From: Acidipropionibacterium jensenii DSM 20535
Lineage (GTDB): Bacteria > Actinomycetota > Actinomycetes > Propionibacteriales > Propionibacteriaceae
NCBI RefSeq assembly: GCF_000425285.1
Contig: NZ_AUDD01000001.1
Location: 186,001 to 250,000, forward strand
Direction of reading: 5' to 3'
DNA length: 64,000 nucleotides
In this document: positions 54,770 to 63,026 of the stretch, one piece after another
Position numbering within the stretch: the first letter of the stretch is position 1
Layout: every line of letters begins with the position of its first letter
The notes under the pieces: generated by a model
The model's database searches: none
The model's input: the letters and a program-made list of their open reading frames with translations, nothing else
Told to the model about the DNA's origin: nothing
Program-made: the position numbers and the translations under genes

Positions 54770-55237
54770 ATGAGGGGCTGGCGGTCGGCGATGCGTCTGG
54801 CCCTGGATCTGGGCGCCCGCGCGCCGAGCTGGGGGGACGTCCCGATCGGTGCGGTGCTGCTGGGCCCCGACGGGTCGGTGGTCTCCAGCGCGGCCAATGA
54901 GCGGGAGCGGACCGGGGATCCCACCGCCCATGCCGAGGTGCTCGCCATCCGGCGCGGGGCCGAGCGGATGCGCACTCTCACCGATGAGGGGTGGCGACTG
55001 TCGGGATGCACCCTGGTGGTGACCCTGGAGCCCTGCACGATGTGCGCCGGGGCGATCGTCGCGGCGCGAGTCCCCCGTCTGGTGTTCGGCGCCTTCGACC
55101 CGAAGGCGGGAGCGGTCGCCTCCCTGTGGGATGTGGTCCGCGACCCGCGGCTCAATCACCGCGTGGAGGTGGTCAGCGGGGTGATGGCCACCGAGTCGGC
55201 GGCCCTGCTGAGCGGATTCTTCGGCGAGCGGCGCTGA
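54770..55237 (+). CDS. tadA: tRNA-specific adenosine deaminase
   Basis: A 155-residue zinc deaminase that converts A34 to inosine in tRNA-Arg(ACG). H54 and E56 (HAE) with C89 and C92 (PCTMC) are the zinc/catalytic residues. The N-terminus [31 protein letters not shown] resembles that of E. coli TadA, so ATG 54770 is preferred; GTG 54710 would add 20 residues. The target tRNA-Arg(ACG) is in this window. Confidence 0.92.
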   Translation: MRGWRSAMRLALDLGARAPSWGDVPIGAVLLGPDGSVVSSAANERERTGDPTAHAEVLAIRRGAERMRTLTDEGWRLSGCTLVVTLEPCTMCAGAIVAARVPRLVFGAFDPKAGAVASLWDVVRDPRLNHRVEVVSGVMATESAALLSGFFGERR

Positions 55238-55280
55238 GCCGCACCGGGAGGGTCCGGGCCCGTCCTATACCGTTGGGCGG

Positions 55281-56741
55281 GTGAGCAGATCGGGAGAGCA
55301 GAGCGCCTCGCAGGCCGGCGAGAGCCGGGAGGAGGCCGCGTCGTCGACTCCCGCGGACAGCCCGAAGCACTTCGTGAGGACCAGAGGATTCCTCGTCCGG
55401 CACGAGTTCCTCGCCTCGGTGATGAAGGTGATGACGGGCACCGGGGTGGCCCAGCTGATCGCCATGGTGGCCACCCTGTACGTCACCCACCGGGTGGCGC
55501 CGGCCGAGTGGGGGATCTACGCGGCGATCATGGCGGTGGCCCAGTTCGTCATCCCGGTGGCGGCGCTGCGCTACGACATGGCCATTGTGCTTCCCCGCGA
55601 CGACGGCGAGGCCAAGAGGATCTTCCGGCTGGCGACCCTCATCAACGCCGTGATGTCGGTGCTCGCGATGATCGTGATGATCCCGGTGGGAGGCCTGCTG
55701 GCCAATGCCCTGGGGGCCCCTCAGGCGCGCTGGTGGATGCTGGCCGTCGGGCCGATCATCTTCACCTTCGCCGAGCTGGCGATCGTCAACTACTGGGCGA
55801 ACCGGCGCAAACGGTTCGGCGTCATCGGCACCAATGCCGTGTGGAACCAGTCGGTCACCGCCGGCGGCCGCATCGTGGCGGCCTTCGCCGGACTGGGAGG
55901 GTTCGGCCAGCTGGCCGCGACCCTGCTCGGCGAGGTGGCCGCTCTCGGCAACTTCCGCCATCGGCTCGGCAAGGACCTCAAGTCCATCCCGGAGTCCCAG
56001 GTTCCGCTGCGGACGCTGCTCCGGCGCTATCTCAAGATGCCGCTGCTCACCGCCCCCAACGCCATCGTCGACGCGCTGCGGCTGCAGGGCATCAACCTGT
56101 CCATCGGGCTGTACTTCTCCAGGGCCACCCTGGGTACCTTCAACATGGCCTGGTCGCTCATGCAGGTCCCGGCCTCGGTGATCAACTCGGCGATGTCCCA
56201 GGTCTTCTTCCAGCGCCTGTCGGTCACCGACGCCGGTCGGATGTTCAAGAGCGTCCGGTCCTCGGTGGTCCGCTCGGCGATCATCGGGATCGTGCCCTTC
56301 GCGGCGCTGTACTTCCTCATCCCGCCGGTGCTGCCGTGGCTGATGGGCGACGCCTACGCGATGTCGGCCAGGATCGCGGTGGCCCTGGTGCCCTGGCTCT
56401 ACGTGAACTTCATCACCTCGCCGATCTCGAACATGTTCATCGTCACCCGCAACAACGGGGTGGCGCTGGCCTTCGCCAGCGTCTACGCGGCGGTGCCGCT
56501 GGCCTATCTGGCGATGACGCACCACGACATCGTGAAGACGATGTACGTGATGTCGCTCATCATGGCCGGGCTGCTGGTGTGTTACATCGGGCTGGCGCTG
56601 GTCGTCGCCAGGCGGTTCGACACCAGGCCCCGGCCGGCCGGTGCGGACGGCACCGGTGATGCCGAGGGGACGACCGAGGAGTCGGCGGGGGAACCCAGTT
56701 GGGAGTCGGCAGGGGAGTCGGCCAGGAACCTGCGGGACTGA
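55281..56741 (+). CDS. Wzx-like polysaccharide flippase (MATE/MOP superfamily)
   Basis: A 486-residue membrane protein with about 12-14 helices and a polar N-terminus. FLASVMKVMTGTGVAQLIAMVATLYVTHRVAPAEWGIYAAIMAVAQFVIP is the typical first block of oligosaccharide flippases, with GINLSIGLYFSRATLGTFNMAWSLMQVPASVINSAMSQVFFQRLS in the second half. It should move lipid-linked wall sugar units across the membrane. No sugar-transferase genes are next to it. GTG start at 55281. Confidence 0.88.
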   Translation: MSRSGEQSASQAGESREEAASSTPADSPKHFVRTRGFLVRHEFLASVMKVMTGTGVAQLIAMVATLYVTHRVAPAEWGIYAAIMAVAQFVIPVAALRYDMAIVLPRDDGEAKRIFRLATLINAVMSVLAMIVMIPVGGLLANALGAPQARWWMLAVGPIIFTFAELAIVNYWANRRKRFGVIGTNAVWNQSVTAGGRIVAAFAGLGGFGQLAATLLGEVAALGNFRHRLGKDLKSIPESQVPLRTLLRRYLKMPLLTAPNAIVDALRLQGINLSIGLYFSRATLGTFNMAWSLMQVPASVINSAMSQVFFQRLSVTDAGRMFKSVRSSVVRSAIIGIVPFAALYFLIPPVLPWLMGDAYAMSARIAVALVPWLYVNFITSPISNMFIVTRNNGVALAFASVYAAVPLAYLAMTHHDIVKTMYVMSLIMAGLLVCYIGLALVVARRFDTRPRPAGADGTGDAEGTTEESAGEPSWESAGESARNLRD

Positions 56742-56781
56742 CTGTCGGGCCGGCACGGGCGCCGGATCCCGCGCCGCGAAA

Positions 56782-56811
56782 TTGTGTCGGGACGCGGGGG
56801 TCCGATATGTT
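56782..56811 (+). promoter_or_regulatory. Promoter of tRNA-Ser(CGA)
   Basis: TTGTGT (56782-56787) and TATGTT (56806-56811) with an 18-base spacer; the tRNA begins about 7 bases after the -10. Confidence 0.5.
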
Positions 56812-56818
56812 GAGTAAC

Positions 56819-56903
56819 GGTGACGTGTCTGAGCGGCCGAAAGTACCCGCCTCGAAAGCGGGTGTAGCGAGAGCTACCGAGGGTTCAAATCCCTCCGTCA
56901 CCG
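56819..56903 (+). tRNA. tRNA-Ser (anticodon CGA)
   Basis: Acceptor stem GGTGACG/CGTCACC, discriminator G, with encoded CCA (56904-56906). The loop CTCGAAA (56851-56857) gives CGA (reads UCG). A long variable arm and the T-arm GAGGGTTCAAATCCCTC are present. Confidence 0.96.
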
Positions 56904-56915
56904 CCATGCGGTACC

Positions 56916-56953
56916 AGCCCCTGACCAGGTGAACTCTTGGTCAGGGGCTTTTT
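56916..56953 (+). terminator. Rho-independent terminator after tRNA-Ser(CGA)
   Basis: A 12-bp perfect stem AGCCCCTGACCA/TGGTCAGGGGCT with a 10-base loop and a run of five T. Confidence 0.93.
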
Positions 56954-57005
56954 CGTTGCCTCTGGCGCGGTTGCTGGGGTAGGGCCATATAGGCTGATAT
57001 CGGGT

Positions 57006-57027
57006 CGTATCTCCCACGTATCTCCCA
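57006..57027 (+). repeat. 11-bp tandem repeat downstream of tRNA-Ser(CGA)
   Basis: CGTATCTCCCA occurs twice without a gap. The surrounding 100 bases have no gene; the position downstream of a tRNA hints at a former integration site. Confidence 0.65.
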
Positions 57028-57085
57028 CGGCGGCAGGGGTCATCCTGGTGACCAGGTGCTGTCTTCCTCGGAGAGAGGACAACCG

Positions 57086-57328
57086 ATGAGCACTGTCTCT
57101 GTCACCGCCACCCGGTGGGAGCTGGGATGGGAGCTGTGGATGAATGATGATCACGTCACGCAGTCCCGCACCCTTGCCGACGCCGCGCAGCAGGTCCGCG
57201 ACTACCTCGACACCGAGCATGGCGAAATCGACCACAGTGACTGGACGATCAACGTCGTCGCCGTCGATCAGCCCTCCTGGGTGGGGAGGCCGGGACGGAG
57301 CAACCGTTGCCCCTGTCCAGGTGTCTGA
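57086..57328 (+). CDS. Small HicB-like protein
   Basis: An 80-residue protein starting at ATG 57086 with GAGAGAGG upstream. VSVTATRWELGWELWMNDDHVTQSRTLADAAQQVRDYLDTE has the beta-strand plus amphipathic helix of HicB-type antitoxins (GY-like turn, TQxxTL-A motif). No HicA-like toxin gene is adjacent. It ends 14 bases before the MarR-GNAT start, so the two may be co-transcribed. Role unknown. Confidence 0.6.
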   Translation: MSTVSVTATRWELGWELWMNDDHVTQSRTLADAAQQVRDYLDTEHGEIDHSDWTINVVAVDQPSWVGRPGRSNRCPCPGV

Positions 57329-57338
57329 CTATTGTCAG
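57325..57338. promoter_or_regulatory. Palindrome just upstream of the MarR-GNAT start
   Basis: CTGAC-TATT-GTCAG is a perfect dyad ending five bases before the GTG start, suited to repression of the gene by its own MarR domain. Confidence 0.5.
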
Positions 57339-57342
57339 GTAA

Positions 57343-58254
57343 GTGGACGATCTGGCGGTGCTCCGGCACTTCAACCGCATCTACACCCAACGCGTGGGCG
57401 TTCTGGAGGACTCCTTCCTCGGGATGGGACGGCCGCTGTCGGTCTCCCGGCTGCTCTATGAGATCGGGGCTGTCGACTCCATCGCGGTGGCCGTCCTGAG
57501 AGAGATGCTCGGGATGGACTCTGGGCAGTTGGCCCGGACCCTGCGTCGCCTCGAGCGCGAGGGGCTGGTCACCACCACTCCCGATCCAGCGGACCGGAGA
57601 CGCCGCATCGTCCGCCTCACCGGCGCTGGACGAGAGGTCTGGCAGGAGATGGAGGCTCGCTCGGATCTCAAGGCGAGCGAACTCCTGACACCCCTCACCC
57701 CGCATCAGCGACGTCGGCTTCACGACGCTCTGGAGACCGCAGATCTGCTGGTGCGCGCCGCGACGGTCGAGTTCTGCGAGGTGCCCGTCGACGATCCCCG
57801 GGCGCGAACCGCCCAGCACGCGTACTTCGCCGAACTGCACGATCGGATGGGATACCAGGATCCCGGACCCGAACCCGTCACCCCCGGTGCCGTCCACCTC
57901 GTCGCCTGTTCCGACGGACAGCCCGTCGCCCACGGGGAACTGCGCCCGGAGCCGACCATCCCCGATGCCGGCGAGCTCAAGAGGCTGTGGGTTCATCGCG
58001 ACTGGCGCGGTGCCGGCCTGGGATCGCGCACCCTGCGCCGCCTTGAGACCCTCGCCCGCGACAGCGGCTACGCACGTCTCTACCTGGACACCAACAGCGC
58101 CCTCGCCGAGGCCGTCTCCCTCTACGACCACCTCGGCTACCGGCGCGTCGATCGCTACAACGACAATCCTGACGCCGAGCTGTTCTTCTGCAAGGACCTC
58201 ATCGGCTCCCGGGACTCCGGGCCGGGGGCCGACACCACTGCGGCGCTCACCTGA
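57343..58254 (+). CDS. MarR-GNAT fusion regulator/acetyltransferase
   Basis: A 303-residue protein. Residues 1-140 are a winged-helix MarR domain (SVSRLLYEIGAVDSIAVAVLREMLGMDSGQLARTLRRLEREGLVTTTPDPADRRRRIVRLTGAG), and about 155-290 are a GNAT N-acetyltransferase with the acetyl-CoA loop RGAGLG and LYLDTNSALAEAVSLYDHLGYRRVDRYND. The two activities in one chain suggest a regulator that senses or modifies a small metabolite. GTG start 57343. Convergent with the Ig-like protein by 8 bases overlap. Confidence 0.9.
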   Translation: MDDLAVLRHFNRIYTQRVGVLEDSFLGMGRPLSVSRLLYEIGAVDSIAVAVLREMLGMDSGQLARTLRRLEREGLVTTTPDPADRRRRIVRLTGAGREVWQEMEARSDLKASELLTPLTPHQRRRLHDALETADLLVRAATVEFCEVPVDDPRARTAQHAYFAELHDRMGYQDPGPEPVTPGAVHLVACSDGQPVAHGELRPEPTIPDAGELKRLWVHRDWRGAGLGSRTLRRLETLARDSGYARLYLDTNSALAEAVSLYDHLGYRRVDRYNDNPDAELFFCKDLIGSRDSGPGADTTAALT

Positions 58255-59221
58255 TCCAGCGCTTGGTGACCGTCAGCCACCGTCTGACACTCTTGTTGGG
58301 GCCGAGGTTGTTGAAGGTGTAGAAGTCACCGTTCCGAGCGTCGTCGACCCGGAGCTGAATCCTGTTGTCGGATGACAGTCCGTACGCTCCGTACCGATGC
58401 CTCTTCAGGACCCGCCACGTGTCCTTGTGACCGTCCAGCCCCATCGAGGTCAGCGTGTTCCCGCACATGGCCACCGTCCAGACGCCCCGGTCGTCGAGCC
58501 CCTGAACCGCCCATACGGCCGTCGCCGTGCACGGGGTCCAGGACGGTGCAAGAGCCGCGACCCTCCCCCGCACCACGGCCGAGGCCCTGCTCGGGGCGCC
58601 GTTCCATCTGCCGGCGACGATCCGGTACGAGTACGACCCCACAGCGGCTGGAGCCGTCGTCCTGAAGGTTCCCCGGCCGTTGGCCGCGAGCTTCCCCGAG
58701 GCGATCGTGACCCAGGCGCCGGACCGCAGTGCCTGCAGGGAGACGGCCCTACCGGCCCGTGCCGGGGAGGTCACTGCGGTCGCCGTCAGTGTCCGTCGTG
58801 GCCCCACCGGGGTTGTCACCGACAGGCTGACCTTCTGGTCGACCGGTCTGACGGTGACCGGTGCGGTGGCCACCGCGGGATGGACCCTGCCCCGGTAGCT
58901 GATCGCACCGGCGTAGGAACGCAGGGTGTCCACGGATCCGGTGTGGACGGTGAAGCGGAATCTGCCGGAGGCTGCGGTCCTCCCGGAGAAGATGGTCCGC
59001 CAGGAGTTGCCGACCTTCTTCTGGAGGACGACGGGGCGGACGAATGCGGTCGGAACGGAGGAGTAGTAGTTGAACCGCTCCGACCTCATCGGGTTGGCCG
59101 GAGAGAGGGACGTGCGCCGAGGGGGTGAGATAGCGGGTGATGTCTGGCTGTTTGTCCCGGTCACCGGAATAGGGGACGTGTCAAGCCTTGTTTCCATTCC
59201 TGGTTCGGCAAGACTGGCCAT
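58247..59221 (-). CDS. Ig-like repeat protein lacking a signal peptide
   Basis: A 324-residue protein with two copies of an Ig-like beta-sandwich: PVVLQKKVGNSWRTIFSGRTAASGRFRFTV and AVSLQALRSGAWVTIASGKLAANGRGTFRTT, each followed by a Y-x-Y/G-x-A strand. This repeat normally occurs in secreted wall proteins, but the N-terminus (MASLAEPGMETRLDTSPIPVTG) shows no signal peptide or anchor. A GGAG lies 6 bases upstream of ATG 59221. It may be the 3' remainder of a larger secreted protein. The C-terminal 100 residues (ATAVWAVQGLDDRGVWTVAMCGN...) may be a separate module. Confidence 0.55.
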   Translation of the reverse strand: MASLAEPGMETRLDTSPIPVTGTNSQTSPAISPPRRTSLSPANPMRSERFNYYSSVPTAFVRPVVLQKKVGNSWRTIFSGRTAASGRFRFTVHTGSVDTLRSYAGAISYRGRVHPAVATAPVTVRPVDQKVSLSVTTPVGPRRTLTATAVTSPARAGRAVSLQALRSGAWVTIASGKLAANGRGTFRTTAPAAVGSYSYRIVAGRWNGAPSRASAVVRGRVAALAPSWTPCTATAVWAVQGLDDRGVWTVAMCGNTLTSMGLDGHKDTWRVLKRHRYGAYGLSSDNRIQLRVDDARNGDFYTFNNLGPNKSVRRWLTVTKRWIR

Positions 59222-59315
59222 TCACAGCTCCATCCGAAGTCATGGTGCGGTGGTGACCTCACGGGTCGTTCACCCGACATCAGTCTTCAGTCCGCTGGAC
59301 CCAGAGGAGAACGTG

Positions 59316-59567
59316 ATGGACACGACGCACCAGGACGGCTGCGACCCGCTCGGGGTCGGCCATGGCAGACGTCTGCCGAAGCCTGGTCCGCTGTCGCGAG
59401 TCATCGACGCCTCCCTCGACCTGGCCTGGATGGAGGCGGCCGGTCGCACCCTGGAGACCGATGAGGCGCGAGTCCTGGATCTGTGCGACGAACTCTGGAG
59501 TGTCCGTGCCGACATCGCACGGTCGATGCGCGAGGCCCGCGACGAGGATGGTCCGCGGGGCCACTGA
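59316..59567 (+). CDS. Small hypothetical protein
   Basis: An 83-residue charged protein with one clear amphipathic helix (LSRVIDASLDLAWMEAAGRTLETDEARVLDLCDELWSVRADIARSMREARDEDG). ATG 59316 has AGAGGAG upstream. Not recognised; it stands between the Ig-like protein (divergent) and the serine hydrolase (convergent). Confidence 0.5.
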   Translation: MDTTHQDGCDPLGVGHGRRLPKPGPLSRVIDASLDLAWMEAAGRTLETDEARVLDLCDELWSVRADIARSMREARDEDGPRGH

Positions 59568-59594
59568 CGAGCCGAGTCAGCCTTCCCGATCGAT

Positions 59595-61115
59595 TCAGCC
59601 CAGCAGAGGCCGGTGGTGACGCACCACCAGATCCCGGCCCTCGGGAAGACCCGCCAACTCCGCCCCCAGCGGCTCGACGATGATCCGCTGCACCGGGCGC
59701 CGGTCGATGTCCGACAACTCGATCTGGACCTGCAGATCACCGTCCTGACCCGGCAGCCGCCACACCAGATGGGCGGCCGAGGCGCACCACAGCATCCGTG
59801 AGGCCAGCGGGGCCGGACTGGCGGTGAGCCCGCCGACCCGACGGACGGCGTCCCTGAACTGCCGGCGTCGCACATCGGCGGGAATGTCGTAGAAGACGTT
59901 GGCGGTCAACTGGTCGGCGACCTTGGTGAAGTCTCCGCTGGCGTGCAGCATCGCGTCGACACGGCGGGCCGCCTGGAAGGTCTGCGACCACAGTTTGATC
60001 CGGCGCGCCGGCAGATCGAGGCGGTGCAGCACGGTGTCCAGAAGGTCGGCGGCACGGGTCGCGACCGGCTGGCCGTCGGCGGTGGCGTAGGCGACCACCC
60101 CGATACCGGAGTCCAGATGCCATCGCATGTTGGCGGCGTATCCGGGCAGCCCCCCGGAGTGCTGGGCGATCGTCCCGAACCGGGCATCCCGTTCCACCAT
60201 CAGCCCGAGTCCGTACCCGATGGCGTCGTTGCGCGGCGACGTCCAGCGCGGGCCGATGGAGGCGACCGCGGTGTGGATCCGCTGCATCCTGGCCCGGGAG
60301 AAGCTCGACAGCACGCTCACCCGCGGTTCGCCGTTCTGACCGCCGCCGAAACCGGACTTCTCGAAGGGTTCGCTCAGCCATCCGGACCATCGCGCGATGT
60401 CGTCGACGGTGCTGAACAGGGCGCCGATCGGAGCGGTCGCACCGGAGTCGGCCATCTCCCTCTCCACCCAACTGGCACCCTGGTCAAAGGTCGTGAACCC
60501 CTTCGCCAGGGTGTCGCGGTCGCCGTAGTCCTGGGCCCGGTAACGGGTGTCGTCCAGACCCAGCGGGTTGAGCAGTTCGCGTTTCAGGAAGCTCTCGTAG
60601 CGTTCGCTGGTGATCACCTCCAGAATGAGCGAGGCGACCGTGAAAGCGATGTTGGAGTACTGGTAGGTCTGTCCCGGCGGCTCGGTGTAATGAAGTCCGC
60701 GCTGCAGAAGGGCCACGAACTCCCGGCGCGGAATGTCGAGATTGTGGTCGGACCAGGCATTGTCCTCGGGAAGTCCCGAGCAGTTCGAGATGATCATCTT
60801 GACCGTCACGACCTCGCCGATCGGGGTGGCGAAGGCCGGCACGTAACGGCTCACCGGATCGTCGAGATCGAGCTCGCCGCGCTCCACCAGGAGCAGCAGG
60901 CAGGCCACCAGGAAGCTCTTGGACATCGACGCGATCCGGAAGACGTCGCCTCGTCCCGGCGCGCTGAAGCCCTCCCGGGCGGCCGACGAGAAGGCGATGA
61001 CGCCGCTGCGGTCGAAGACCGCAGCGGCCCAGGTCGGTGCGCAGAGGGACCACTGCGGTACCGACTCCTCGACGATCCCCCTGACGATCTCGGAGTCTGC
61101 TCCCTCGCTCGACAT
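59595..61115 (-). CDS. Serine hydrolase, class C beta-lactamase-like
   Basis: A 506-residue protein of the beta-lactamase/PBP-like family. SMSK (63-66, SxxK) gives nucleophile S63 and the general-base lysine, YSN (about 156-158) is the YxN motif, and QHSGGLPGY the HxG motif. An extra C-terminal region of ~150 residues follows. There is no signal peptide, so it acts in the cytosol; esterase or D-aminopeptidase activity is more likely than beta-lactam hydrolysis. ATG 61115 has GGAGAGGG upstream. Confidence 0.85.
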   Translation of the reverse strand: MSSEGADSEIVRGIVEESVPQWSLCAPTWAAAVFDRSGVIAFSSAAREGFSAPGRGDVFRIASMSKSFLVACLLLLVERGELDLDDPVSRYVPAFATPIGEVVTVKMIISNCSGLPEDNAWSDHNLDIPRREFVALLQRGLHYTEPPGQTYQYSNIAFTVASLILEVITSERYESFLKRELLNPLGLDDTRYRAQDYGDRDTLAKGFTTFDQGASWVEREMADSGATAPIGALFSTVDDIARWSGWLSEPFEKSGFGGGQNGEPRVSVLSSFSRARMQRIHTAVASIGPRWTSPRNDAIGYGLGLMVERDARFGTIAQHSGGLPGYAANMRWHLDSGIGVVAYATADGQPVATRAADLLDTVLHRLDLPARRIKLWSQTFQAARRVDAMLHASGDFTKVADQLTANVFYDIPADVRRRQFRDAVRRVGGLTASPAPLASRMLWCASAAHLVWRLPGQDGDLQVQIELSDIDRRPVQRIIVEPLGAELAGLPEGRDLVVRHHRPLLG

Positions 61116-61333
61116 GTGCGCCCTCTCCAGTGTGTGCCTGCAGCTGCCCGGTGGCTCAGCCACAGGGCCGAACCTAGCCTGACGAAATGCTCCAGACGGC
61201 CGGAAGAGGCTCCGGAAACAGAGCGGTTACGCGATTGTCCAGACGGTGTTTCGTGGCACTCGGATGATCGTCACACTCGGCCCCGGAATTGGCCGGACGG
61301 TCACCAGACGGTCACCCGGTGGTCGCCCCGGCG

Positions 61334-62266
61334 TCATCCCAACTTGTTCTGGGCCAGCCACTGCTGGGCGACGGCGGAGGAGTCCTGCTTGTCGATGACG
61401 ACCTTCTTGACCAGCCCGGCCAGCACCGGGGTGGTGAGCTTGGCCGAGACGGCGTCCAGGCTCCTGGTGAGTGCCGGGGTGGCCTTCGACCGGGTCATCA
61501 CCGGGACGACGTTCTGGGCGCCGAACAGGTTCTTGGGATCCTGGAGCACCACGAAGTCGTTGACGGCGATGTTGGGATCGGTGGTGTAGAGGTTCGCCAC
61601 CTGCACCTGGCCGCCCTTGAGGGCCTGAAGGGTGAGGGGACCCCCGACGTCCAGCGGCCGGAACTGCTTGAAGGACAGACCGTAGACGCGCTTGAGCCCC
61701 TGGACCCCGTCGACCCGGGTGGCGAACTCCGGGGGAGCGCCCAGCACCAGCTGGGAGGCCTTGCCGGACAGGTCGGCGATCGAGCTGAGACCCAGACTCT
61801 GGGCGGTCTTTCTGGTGACCACCATCGAGTCCTTGTTCTGCGCCGAGGCCGGGGTCAGCGAGACGAGCTGGTCCGGCAGGGCCTTCTTCAATGAGGCGTC
61901 GGCGGTCCGGGAGTCGGTGATCGCGGCGGTCTTGTCGAGATAGCGGGCCAGATTGCCGGTGTACTCCGGGATGAGGTTGATCTCGCCCTTCTCCAGAGCC
62001 GGAAGGTATGTCTCCCGGGAGGCGATGTTGAGTCTGGTGGTCACCTTCGCCCCGGTGTGGCGCAGCGCTCCGGCGTAGATGTCGGCGAGCAGCTCGTTCT
62101 CGGGGAAGTTCGCCGAGCCGACGACGATGGTGTCTGAGGCGGCCGAACCCCCCGATCCGGCCGAGCCGGACGAGCCGGAGGCCAGCGGATCCGAGGACGC
62201 CCCGCAGCCGGTCAGCACGAGGGCGGTGATGAGGGCGACGGCAGTCGCCAAGATTCTGCGGGACAC
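61334..62266 (-). CDS. Osmoprotectant-binding lipoprotein (glycine betaine/choline ABC type)
   Basis: A 310-residue solute-binding protein of the OpuAC/OsmX type. The signal MSRRILATAVALITALVLTGC has a lipobox with C21. SDTIVVGSANFPENELLADIYAGAL and INLIPEYTGNLARYLDK are characteristic, and FVVLQDPKNLFGAQNVVPV fits the second lobe. It binds betaine/choline-like solutes at the cell surface and is the last gene of the ABC operon. The GTG start at 62266 has AGGAGG upstream, which rules out the longer frame. Confidence 0.93.
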   Translation of the reverse strand: MSRRILATAVALITALVLTGCGASSDPLASGSSGSAGSGGSAASDTIVVGSANFPENELLADIYAGALRHTGAKVTTRLNIASRETYLPALEKGEINLIPEYTGNLARYLDKTAAITDSRTADASLKKALPDQLVSLTPASAQNKDSMVVTRKTAQSLGLSSIADLSGKASQLVLGAPPEFATRVDGVQGLKRVYGLSFKQFRPLDVGGPLTLQALKGGQVQVANLYTTDPNIAVNDFVVLQDPKNLFGAQNVVPVMTRSKATPALTRSLDAVSAKLTTPVLAGLVKKVVIDKQDSSAVAQQWLAQNKLG

Positions 62267-62330
62267 GGGAGACCTCCTGAGCCGATGAGCTGCCCATTGT
62301 GGCACCCGGGCCCGACAGGTCACGAGCAGT

Positions 62331-63026
62331 TCAGCGGTCAGATGAGTCGGACTCCGGGGACAGGCCCGGTGAGACGACGAGTTTCTGGACGCCGGCCAGC
62401 ACCAGATCGACCACCAGTGCCAGACAGGCCACCAGGACCGATCCGCCGGCCATCATCGGGTAGTCCCGGGCGCCCTGGCCGAGCTGGAGGAAGTAGCCCA
62501 GCCCGCCCAGCCCCACATAGGCGGCCAGGGTGGCGGTGGCGATCACCTGCAGCGCGGCCGAGCGCAGCCCCGACAGGATCAGCGGCAGGGCGCAGGGCAC
62601 CTCCACCCGCCACAGCCGCTGCCAGCCGGTCATCCCCATCCCGGTCGCGGCGTCGTGGGCATCGGGCGGCACGGCATCGATCCCCGAGTAGGTGCCGGCC
62701 AGCACCGGCGGGACCGCCAGGATCACCAGGACGCCGATCGCCGGGACCTGGAAGGCCGCACTGCCGGACAGCCGCGGCCCGATGACCAGCACCGCGGCGT
62801 AGAGCAGTCCCAGGGTGGGCAGCGCCCGCATCCCGTTGACCAGGTTCACCACCGCGGAGCCGCCGCGGCCCGAGTGGCCCACCCACAGTCCCAGCGGGAT
62901 GCCGATGAGCGCCGCCAGCCCCATCACGACCCCGGAGTAGCCCAGATGCTGGCCGATGAGGGCCCACGCGCCCTCGGACCCCGACCAGGTGGCCGGGGAG
63001 GTGAGCCAGTGCCACAGCCCGATCAT
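62331..63026 (-). CDS. Osmoprotectant ABC transporter permease 2
   Basis: A 231-residue membrane permease of the OpuCB/OpuCD type with five or six helices. DAVPPDAHDAATGMGMTGWQRLWRVEVPCALPLILSGLRSAALQVIATATLAAYVGLGGLGYF is the conserved EAA-type loop and following helix. It begins in an ATGA overlap with permease 1 and is followed after 64 bases by the binding protein. Confidence 0.92.
   Translation of the reverse strand: MIGLWHWLTSPATWSGSEGAWALIGQHLGYSGVVMGLAALIGIPLGLWVGHSGRGGSAVVNLVNGMRALPTLGLLYAAVLVIGPRLSGSAAFQVPAIGVLVILAVPPVLAGTYSGIDAVPPDAHDAATGMGMTGWQRLWRVEVPCALPLILSGLRSAALQVIATATLAAYVGLGGLGYFLQLGQGARDYPMMAGGSVLVACLALVVDLVLAGVQKLVVSPGLSPESDSSDR

Noticed and set aside
57086-57110. A possible second copy of the tRNA-Ser 3' end (GTCACCGCCA) as an att site.
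   Set aside because: The match is only 10 bases and lies within the coding sequence of the HicB-like protein; chance is enough.
61116-61333. Search for a small RNA or riboswitch between the serine hydrolase and the binding-protein gene.
   Set aside because: Only a minor GACGGTCACC double occurrence was seen; no stable structure or gene signal.
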